The notes beneath the pieces are model-generated. The model was not told the DNA's origin. It saw nothing but the letters and a program-made list of their open reading frames with translations, and did no database searches. 17,807 nucleotides of DNA. Origin: DASRJX01 sp035649235. GTDB lineage: Bacteria; Acidobacteriota; Polarisedimenticolia; Gp22-AA2. Shown piece after piece: positions 14,652 to 17,807 of this stretch (positions are counted from its first letter, which is position 1; each line of letters begins with the position of its first letter). The stretch lies in contig DASRJX010000106.1 in assembly GCA_035649235.1 (NCBI GenBank), positions 1-17,807 on the forward strand. The letters are read 5' to 3'. The position numbers and the translations under genes were made by a program.

Positions 14652-16437
14652 ATGAGGCCGAGACGCCACGGAGTGCCTCGATCTGCCGTTTCAGCGCCAA
14701 CTTGCGGCGGAGCAAATCGTTGATCTCCGCCGCGCTCCCACTCTGCTCGAGCCTCTTCTGGATGTCCGTCATCTGCCGCGTGAACAGCGCCGCGCGCAGC
14801 GTGTCCAGACATCCCCGTCCCGCCTCGAGCGTGGCGGGAGGGTGGGGCGACGCGGCGATGCGCGTCAGCACCTCGCGCGCCTCGTCCCCGATCTCCTGTC
14901 CGACGCGGGGGTAGGTGATCTCCTCACCCCGCTCCCAGAGCCCCCGGACGGCCCGCACGATCTCCGCGGTCCGGCCGGCCGGCATGTCGGCCTCCTCCAG
15001 TTCGGGCAGCAGCTGCGACCGCGCCTCCGCGTCGTCCATCACCGCCCTGACGAGCCCCGCCTCGGCCTCGCTCAGGAGCCTCGGACCTCCGGCGCCCGCC
15101 ACCTTGCGCTCGCCGACGCTCTTGCGCCGCTCGCGGACCGCTTCCTTCAATTCCTGAAGAACGAGCCGGTCCTCGATACCGAACACGCTTGCCAGCAACT
15201 CGACGTGGGACGCCCGGCGCACCGGGTTGTCCATCCGCGCCAGGAACGGCAGGACCTCGTTGAGCGCCTGCACCTTGCCGCGCGCCTGGCCCAGATCGAC
15301 CCGGCCCGCCACCTCGCGGGCCAGATACTCCACGTACGGCAGCGCTCCCTGGAGCCGCTGCTGGTATTTCTCAACCCCCTCGTCCCGTATGTACCGGTCG
15401 GGGTCCTTCCCCTGCGGCAGCGAAACGACCCGGACCTCGAACCCGTTCTCGAGCAACGTCTCGAGCGACCGCCGCGTCGCCTGCCGCCCGGCCGCATCCG
15501 GGTCGAAATTCACCACCACCTGATCCGTGAACCGCTTCAGCAACCGCACGTGCCCCGACGTGAAGCCGGTGCCGAGCGTCGCCACCGCCTGGCCGACACC
15601 GGCCGCCTGCAGGGCGATGACATCCATGTACCCTTCGACCAGAACCGCGTGGCCGTCGCGCCTTATCGCCTCCTTCGCGAACGGGAGCCCGTAGAGGTTC
15701 TCCCCTTTGCTGAAGGCCGGCGTGTCGGGGGAGTTCAGGTACTTCGGCTCGCCCGTCCCCAGCACCCTCCCGCCGAAGCCGATCACCTCGTCGGCCAGGT
15801 TGACGATCGGGAAGATCACCCGATCGCGGAACCGGTCGTAGGTCCTTCCCGTCTCCTCCTTGCGCGCCAGGAGCCCAGCCTGAAGCGCCAGACCCTCGCG
15901 CTGTTCTCGCGCCTGACCGGAGGCCCGGCCGAGATGGTCCTTCAGTCCGGACCAGCCCTCCGGGGCGTACCCCAGCAGGAACCGCTCGGCGACCCCGGAC
16001 TCGATCCCGCGGGACGCCAGATACCGCCGCGCCTTCTCACCCGCCGGCCGCGCGAGCTGCTCGCGGAAGTAGGTCAGCGCCTGTCTGTTGACTGCGACGA
16101 CCTTCTGCCGCTCGCTGGTCTCGCCGCCGCGTGTCTGCGGCAGCGTGATGTTGTAGCGCCCGGCCAGCGACCTCAACGTCTCGGGGAAATCGAGCTTCTC
16201 GTACAGCATGAGAAACTTGAAGACGTCCCCGCCGGAGCTGCAGCCGAAGCAGTAGTAGAGCTGCTTTTCCGGATCCACGTAGAACGATGGCGTCTTTTCC
16301 GAATGGAAGGGACAGAGTCCGCGCCAGCGCGCGCCGCTCTTCTTCAGAGCGACGTACTCCGACACGACCTCGTACAGGTCGGCCGCCGCCCTCACGGTCT
16401 CGACGGCGTCGGAACGGTCCCCTCCTCCCCTCATCAT
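14650..16437 (-). CDS. dnaG: DNA primase
   Basis: The 595-residue primase makes RNA primers for DNA replication at the fork. The N-terminal zinc-binding domain has C42, H45, C63 and C66 (CPFH...CFGC). The RNA-polymerase/TOPRIM core includes GYAPEGWSGL near 157, E268 in VLVEGYMD and the metal-binding pair D312/D314 in FDPDAAG, with KDPD at 344-347. The C-terminal part from about 450 is the region that binds the replicative helicase DnaB. The length is normal for the family. The gene starts with tandem ATGs at 16437 and 16434, with CAGGG immediately before; which one is used is unclear. It lies 30 bases after rpsU, across a small hairpin, and its stop codon overlaps the rpoD ribosome-binding site. 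Confidence 0.97.
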   Translation of the reverse strand: MMRGGGDRSDAVETVRAAADLYEVVSEYVALKKSGARWRGLCPFHSEKTPSFYVDPEKQLYYCFGCSSGGDVFKFLMLYEKLDFPETLRSLAGRYNITLPQTRGGETSERQKVVAVNRQALTYFREQLARPAGEKARRYLASRGIESGVAERFLLGYAPEGWSGLKDHLGRASGQAREQREGLALQAGLLARKEETGRTYDRFRDRVIFPIVNLADEVIGFGGRVLGTGEPKYLNSPDTPAFSKGENLYGLPFAKEAIRRDGHAVLVEGYMDVIALQAAGVGQAVATLGTGFTSGHVRLLKRFTDQVVVNFDPDAAGRQATRRSLETLLENGFEVRVVSLPQGKDPDRYIRDEGVEKYQQRLQGALPYVEYLAREVAGRVDLGQARGKVQALNEVLPFLARMDNPVRRASHVELLASVFGIEDRLVLQELKEAVRERRKSVGERKVAGAGGPRLLSEAEAGLVRAVMDDAEARSQLLPELEEADMPAGRTAEIVRAVRGLWERGEEITYPRVGQEIGDEAREVLTRIAASPHPPATLEAGRGCLDTLRAALFTRQMTDIQKRLEQSGSAAEINDLLRRKLALKRQIEALRGVSAS

Positions 16438-16453
16438 CCCTGCTCTGCGACCG

Positions 16454-16467
16454 AGGGCGCCGGCCCT
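16454..16467 (-). other. Small hairpin between rpsU and dnaG
   Basis: AGGGC and GCCCT form a 5-bp GC-rich stem with a 4-base loop directly after the rpsU stop codon. No T-run follows, so full termination is unlikely. It may set the relative amounts of the abundant S21 mRNA and the rare primase mRNA, as the rpsU-dnaG junction does in Escherichia coli. Confidence 0.35.
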
Positions 16468-16674
16468 TCAGTCGTTGAAGCGCCGTTCCTGAGCCAGCCG
16501 CTTCAGAGCCTTCTTCCTGGCGGCCAGCGCTTTGATCTTCCTTTTCTGGCTCGGCTTCAGAAAGTGCTGTCGCTTCTTCAGCTCCGAGAGGACTCCCGAC
16601 TTCTCGCATTTCCTCTTGAAGCGGCGGAGCGCGTTTTCGAGCGACTCGTCCTCGCGCACCCGCACGAGGGGCAT
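16468..16674 (-). CDS. rpsU: Small ribosomal subunit protein bS21
   Basis: This 68-residue, strongly basic protein has the standard S21 start: MPLVRVREDESLENALRRFK is followed by RKCEKSGVLSELKKRQHF and a Lys/Arg-rich helical tail. bS21 sits at the 30S platform near the 16S rRNA 3' end and helps mRNA recruitment. Two in-frame ATGs exist (16680 and 16674). The second is chosen because GGGAGG lies 7 bases before it, while the first is only one base from the same purine run, and because the resulting N-terminus matches the family. It is the first gene of the rpsU-dnaG-rpoD macromolecular-synthesis operon, so ribosome, replication and transcription initiation share one promoter. Confidence 0.96.
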   Translation of the reverse strand: MPLVRVREDESLENALRRFKRKCEKSGVLSELKKRQHFLKPSQKRKIKALAARKKALKRLAQERRFND

Positions 16675-16845
16675 TAACATCCCTCCCTTCCCTTAAACGT
16701 TGACACCGCGGCGGACCGGTTCCCGGCAGAGGTCCCGACTCTCTGCCCTGTCCCGGACCAACGCGGAAAGATCTTTGATAAAGGCCGTTGAGCCGTGGCT
16801 AAGACGTGGCTCAACAAGGAATTACCAAGACCCACTCAACAACTC
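16675..16845 (-). promoter_or_regulatory. Structured 5' leader of the rpsU-dnaG-rpoD mRNA
   Basis: The promoter at 16852-16880 predicts a leader of about 170 bases. It contains two hairpins. One pairs GTTGAGCC (minus strand, 16808-16815) with GGCTCAAC (16787-16794) around a 13-base loop. The other pairs GGCAGAG (16741-16747) with CTCTGCC (16725-16731) around a 9-base loop. A 10-base palindrome AAAGATCTTT lies at 16767-16776. The leader ends in a long purine-rich SD before the ATG at 16674. Autoregulation by bS21 or another factor is possible; I do not recognise a named RNA family. This accounts for the only stretch of about 300 bases without a gene (16675-16980), together with the promoter and AT-rich patch listed next. 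Confidence 0.5.
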
Positions 16846-16851
16846 GCGGGT

Positions 16852-16880
16852 AATATACGGGCCGGTTACAAGGAAGTCAA
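16852..16880 (-). promoter_or_regulatory. Sigma-70 promoter of the rpsU-dnaG-rpoD operon
   Basis: On the minus strand the -35 box is TTGACT (16875-16880), followed by a 17-base spacer and the -10 box TATATT (16852-16857). Transcription would start near 16845. The near-consensus match and ideal spacing suit an operon needed in all growing cells. Confidence 0.82.
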
Positions 16881-16950
16881 GAAAGGGTGGACAGAAAGGT
16901 AATCTTTCGGAAGCCCAGGTCTTTCCAGGAGAGGAAAATTCATCGCGGGA

Positions 16951-16990
16951 TATTTATATGTATAAGCATTGTATATTCAATTACTTATGT
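16951..16990. other. AT-rich patch between larB and the rpsU promoter
   Basis: Of these 40 bases, 33 are A or T, in a window that is otherwise strongly GC-rich. The patch covers the larB stop codon and the bases just after it, and it lies about 70-110 bases upstream of the rpsU -35 box. I find no convincing hairpin in it. It could be part of the larB 3' end, a binding site for a nucleoid protein, or an upstream activating region. Confidence 0.5.
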
Positions 16991-17736
16991 TGTGCATGGT
17001 TGATCATGGAGGCTGCATACCCGGCGCCGAACCCGTTGTCGATGTTGACCACGAGCAGCCCGGTGGAGCAGGAGTTCAGCATCCCCATGAGGGCCGCAAC
17101 ACCCTTCAGGCCGGTGCCGTACCCAACGCTGGTCGGCACCCCGATCACCGGGACGTCGACCAGACCCGACACGACACTCGGCAAGGCCCCCTCCATCCCT
17201 GCCACGGCGATGATCACCCTGGCGCCGAGGAGCCTGTCCCTCTGATCGAGGAGGCGATGCAGTCCGGCCACCCCGACGTCGTAGGCCCGCTCGACGACGT
17301 TCCCCATGATCTCCGCCGTCACGGCGGCCTCCTCGGCGACCGCCACATCCGACGTGCCCGCCGCCAGTACCAGGACCCCGTGACGGCGCTTCGCCCTGGC
17401 ATCGACGTTCAGGGTGATCATCCGCGCCTCGGGATGGAAGAGGGCCCCGCGATGCCTGCGGCGCACGCTGCGGTACACCTCCTTCCCGACGCGCGTCACG
17501 AGCACGGGCTGCCGGCGCCCGGCGATCTTCGCGACGATGGCGAGGATCTGCGGCACCGACTTCCCTTCCCCGTAAATCACCTCGGGAAAGCCCCGCCGGA
17601 GGTGGCGGTGGTTGTCGATCTTGGCGAAGCCCAGGTCCTCGTACGGCAGATGCCGCAGGCGACGGAGCGCCGCCTCGGTCGAGATCGTACCGCGCTGCAG
17701 GGAAGCGAGGAGGGCTTTCAGTCGGCGGGGATGCAT
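16981..17736 (-). CDS. larB: LarB, nickel-pincer cofactor biosynthesis enzyme
   Basis: The 251-residue protein has an N-terminal helical part (1-55), then a PurE-like domain at about 119-245. LarB carboxylates and hydrolyses nicotinic acid adenine dinucleotide in the first step toward the nickel-pincer nucleotide used by LarA-type racemases. Family landmarks include FPEVIYGEGK (50-59), VLVLAAGTSDVAVAEEA (121-137), AGMEGALPSVV (179-189), GVPTSVGYG (199-207) and the conserved Cys223 in LNSCSTG. The ATG at 17736 follows a perfect TATAAT box and a GGAG at about 11 bases, so the 5' end appears intact within the window. LarC and LarE are not present here; they would have to lie beyond the window edge or elsewhere in the genome. 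Confidence 0.94.
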   Translation of the reverse strand: MHPRRLKALLASLQRGTISTEAALRRLRHLPYEDLGFAKIDNHRHLRRGFPEVIYGEGKSVPQILAIVAKIAGRRQPVLVTRVGKEVYRSVRRRHRGALFHPEARMITLNVDARAKRRHGVLVLAAGTSDVAVAEEAAVTAEIMGNVVERAYDVGVAGLHRLLDQRDRLLGARVIIAVAGMEGALPSVVSGLVDVPVIGVPTSVGYGTGLKGVAALMGMLNSCSTGLLVVNIDNGFGAGYAASMINHAQHK

Positions 17737-17759
17737 GGGCTTCAGCTCCGGAGACGACG

Positions 17760-17765
17760 ATTATA
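17760..17765 (-). promoter_or_regulatory. Consensus -10 box upstream of larB
   Basis: On the minus strand this is TATAAT, 23 bases before the larB ATG. No clear -35 box is seen in the GC-rich sequence 16-18 bases further upstream. Transcription would start near 17753, with GGAG in a very short leader. Confidence 0.5.
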
Positions 17766-17807
17766 GGTGATCCCGGATCGGCCGCCCGCGCGCGGTCGCG
17801 GCCGCCG

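Noticed and set aside
16700..17245. 181-codon plus-strand frame across the rpsU leader and the larB 3' end
   Set aside because: It covers a promoter, hairpins and antisense larB sequence. It has no SD and no recognisable domain.

Overview
The window is very GC-rich chromosomal DNA from a didermic (Gram-negative-type) bacterium. It encodes an outer-membrane beta-barrel protein, a lipobox protein, an NtrY/NtrX-like two-component pair and the operon rpsU-dnaG-rpoD. The mix suggests Acidobacteriota or another GC-rich phylum. That placement is an inference from gene content only. I see no tRNA, rRNA, insertion sequence, phage gene or CRISPR array.

Left part (1-4141, all minus strand): a histidine kinase and a sigma-54-dependent response regulator lie 4 bases apart. 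A TPR lipoprotein gene follows and runs off the left edge. Between regulator and lipoprotein is a good -24/-12 (sigma-54) promoter, with a perfect 6-bp dyad about 125 bases upstream of the predicted transcription start. The regulator probably controls the lipoprotein gene next to it.

Middle part (4225-10949): a diaminopropionate ammonia-lyase (plus) converges on, and overlaps, an unusually long nucleotide-sugar dehydrogenase (minus) that has a near-consensus sigma-70 promoter. Divergent from the dehydrogenase is an 1100-residue envelope protein. It has a signal peptide, an alpha/beta region, a LolA-like region, a beta-barrel and a proline-rich tail. Its 3' end overlaps a small membrane protein with an HEAGH motif.

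Right-centre (11067-12882, plus): an HtrA-type protease without a visible export signal, then a two-gene module of a 70-residue basic helical protein and a 162-residue nucleotidyltransferase. This module looks toxin-antitoxin-like and is the best candidate here for an under-described system. Both htrA and the module have TGCTATA(G/C)T exactly 7 bases before their ATG, which points to leaderless mRNAs.

Right part (12960-17736, minus): the macromolecular-synthesis operon rpsU-dnaG-rpoD, driven by a near-consensus promoter through a leader of about 170 bases with two hairpins. Upstream of it is larB, for nickel-pincer cofactor synthesis. Between larB and the promoter is a short, strikingly AT-rich patch. 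Several start codons are placed here from promoter and ribosome-binding-site evidence: TTG for rpoD, TTG for the HEAGH protein, and internal ATGs for the dehydrogenase and rpsU.
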